Assembly (NCBI GenBank): GCA_027347805.1
Contig: DAIEQP010000028.1
Coordinates: 1-14,890, forward strand
Direction: 5' to 3'
Source of the DNA: Ignavibacteria bacterium
Lineage (GTDB): Bacteria > Bacteroidota > Ignavibacteria > Ignavibacteriales > Melioribacteraceae
Length of the DNA stretch: 14,890 bases
In this document: piece by piece, positions 13,863 through 14,890 of the stretch
Position numbering within the stretch: the stretch's first letter is position 1
Layout: each line of letters opens with the position of its first letter
Made by a program: the position numbers and the translations under genes
The notes under the pieces: generated by a model
Told to the model about the DNA's origin: nothing
Databases searched by the model: none
What the model saw: only the letters and a program-made list of their open reading frames with translations

Positions 13863-14890
13863 TTACATTATTATTAATTCTGCCATTAAAGCACCGGCTT
13901 CTTTAAGAGCCTGGAAGATTGCTATTATATCTCTTGGTGTAACTTTTAGTGAATTCAATGCAGCAGCTACTTCCTGAACATTGCTTGCACCTTTTATTGC
14001 AACTGTGCTTGTTGAATCCTGCTGAACAGTTGGAATTTGATTATTCATTGCAACTGTTCTACCCTGAGAAAAAGCATTGGGTTGAGAAATAATTGGATAA
14101 TTGCGAACGCTAATATTTAAACCGCCATGAGTAATTGTAACAGGTTGAATTTTTACATTTTGACCTGAGACTACAGTACCTGTTCTTTCGTTCAATACAA
14201 CTTTTGCAACATCGTCTACAGTAACTGTCAAATTTTCAACTTCGCTTAAAAAACTGATTAAATTGTTTTGTCTGTCCTGCGGAACAGTAACTCTTATTTC
14301 AGCAGCATCGGATGCTTTAGCGGCTTCAGCACCATATTTAGTATTAAGCGCATTAGCAACATTCTGAGCAGTTGTAAGATCCGGCTCTTTTAAAAACACA
14401 GAAACCTCACCAGTCTCCTGCTGAGTTGATAAAAGCGGCTGCTTTAATGATCCACCTCGAGGGACTCTTCCTGCAAGCGTGTGGTTTTTTGAAACCCTGT
14501 TTCCACTAGAAGTACTAATATCGTAACCGCCGACAGAAACGGCACCTTGTGCAAAACCATAAACTTCACCAGCCATACCAGAAAGTGGTGTCATCAAAAG
14601 AACTCCGCCCTGCAAACTTGTTGCATCACCCATCGAAGATACATTTACATCAAATTCGGCACCCACTTTTAAGTTATTGTTTAACGATGCGGTTACAATA
14701 ACAGCAGCTACGTTTTTGGTTTTTAAATCTGTTTGTGGAACAGTAACGCCGAATCTTTTCAACATACTTGTTACAGACTGAATTGTGAATGATGAACGAT
14801 AACTGTCACCGGTGCCTGCAAGACCAACAACAAGGCCGTAACCAATTATCTGCTCATTATTTTTTCCGTTTATGTAAGCGATATCTTTTA
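13863..14890 (-). CDS. flgI: Flagellar P-ring protein FlgI (5'-truncated at window edge)
   Basis: FlgI is a periplasmic protein that builds the P ring around the rod in the peptidoglycan layer of diderm bacteria. The reading frame enters from the right edge (first whole codon at 14888) and gives 341 residues. Near the start it shows KDIAYINGKNNEQ and GYGLVVGLAGTGD, then IQSVTSMLKRFGV, all hallmarks of mature FlgI. An internal ATG at 14765 is not the true start, because conserved family sequence lies upstream of it. Later conserved parts include NVAAVIVTASL, VAKVVLNERTGTVVSG and the C-terminal VQEVAAALNSLKVTPRDIIA region. Only the signal peptide and a few residues should be missing. Its stop is 1 nt before flgJ. 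flgH would be expected further upstream, outside the window. Confidence 0.97.
   Translation of the reverse strand, partial: KDIAYINGKNNEQIIGYGLVVGLAGTGDSYRSSFTIQSVTSMLKRFGVTVPQTDLKTKNVAAVIVTASLNNNLKVGAEFDVNVSSMGDATSLQGGVLLMTPLSGMAGEVYGFAQGAVSVGGYDISTSSGNRVSKNHTLAGRVPRGGSLKQPLLSTQQETGEVSVFLKEPDLTTAQNVANALNTKYGAEAAKASDAAEIRVTVPQDRQNNLISFLSEVENLTVTVDDVAKVVLNERTGTVVSGQNVKIQPVTITHGGLNISVRNYPIISQPNAFSQGRTVAMNNQIPTVQQDSTSTVAIKGASNVQEVAAALNSLKVTPRDIIAIFQALKEAGALMAELIIM

Noticed and set aside
14765..14765. ATG at 14765 as the start of flgI
   Set aside because: The open frame continues to the window edge and encodes conserved FlgI sequence (GYGLVVGLAGTGD) upstream, so the gene is truncated by the edge and does not start here.

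Overview
The window is one strand-uniform flagellar gene cluster, all on the minus strand, from an AT-rich diderm bacterium. The P-ring gene flgI and peptidoglycan-anchored MotB proteins imply an outer membrane and a periplasmic flagellar rod. The low GC content, weak Shine-Dalgarno use and style of the sensor proteins suggest an Ignavibacteria/Chlorobi-Bacteroidota lineage bacterium. That placement is inference from memory, not a search result.

Transcription runs from high to low coordinates. Structural and assembly genes come first: flgI (5'-truncated by the window edge, 13863-14890), flgJ with a lytic transglycosylase domain, the FlgN-type export chaperone, and the hook-filament junction proteins flgK and flgL. 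Next comes a first stator pair, MotA/MotB of the Bacillus/PomAB-like class, with a 145-nt out-of-frame overlap. The post-transcriptional switch fliW-csrA follows, then a receiver-HPt protein, then a second stator pair of the E. coli class.

The distal part (2234-5834) is a signalling block: a lone receiver, a receiver fused to a histidine-kinase dimerisation (DHp) helix pair without an ATPase domain, an unrecognised 215-aa protein, and a soluble three-PAS histidine kinase. The last gene of the run encodes a 611-aa helical/TPR-like membrane protein of unknown function. Gaps are 1-12 nt or short overlaps (ATGA/GTGA) throughout, except for 46 nt before the 215-aa gene, which carries the best Shine-Dalgarno site in the window. 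I read 386-14890 as a single operon or nested operons.

After a 213-bp gap a further minus-strand gene begins at 172 and runs off the window. It has an N-terminal zinc-ribbon of the kind seen on some SAM-dependent methyltransferases.

The parts form a plausible programme: rod/P-ring completion and peptidoglycan clearing (FlgI, FlgJ), late export (FlgN with FlgK/FlgL), a FliW-CsrA flagellin checkpoint, two alternative torque generators, and a dedicated His-Asp phosphorelay. No CheA, CheW, MCP or flagellin gene lies in the window. The most novel aspect is the combination of HPt, DHp-only and receiver proteins with one soluble kinase, physically interleaved with two stator types. No RNA genes, CRISPR arrays, insertion sequences or mobile elements were seen.
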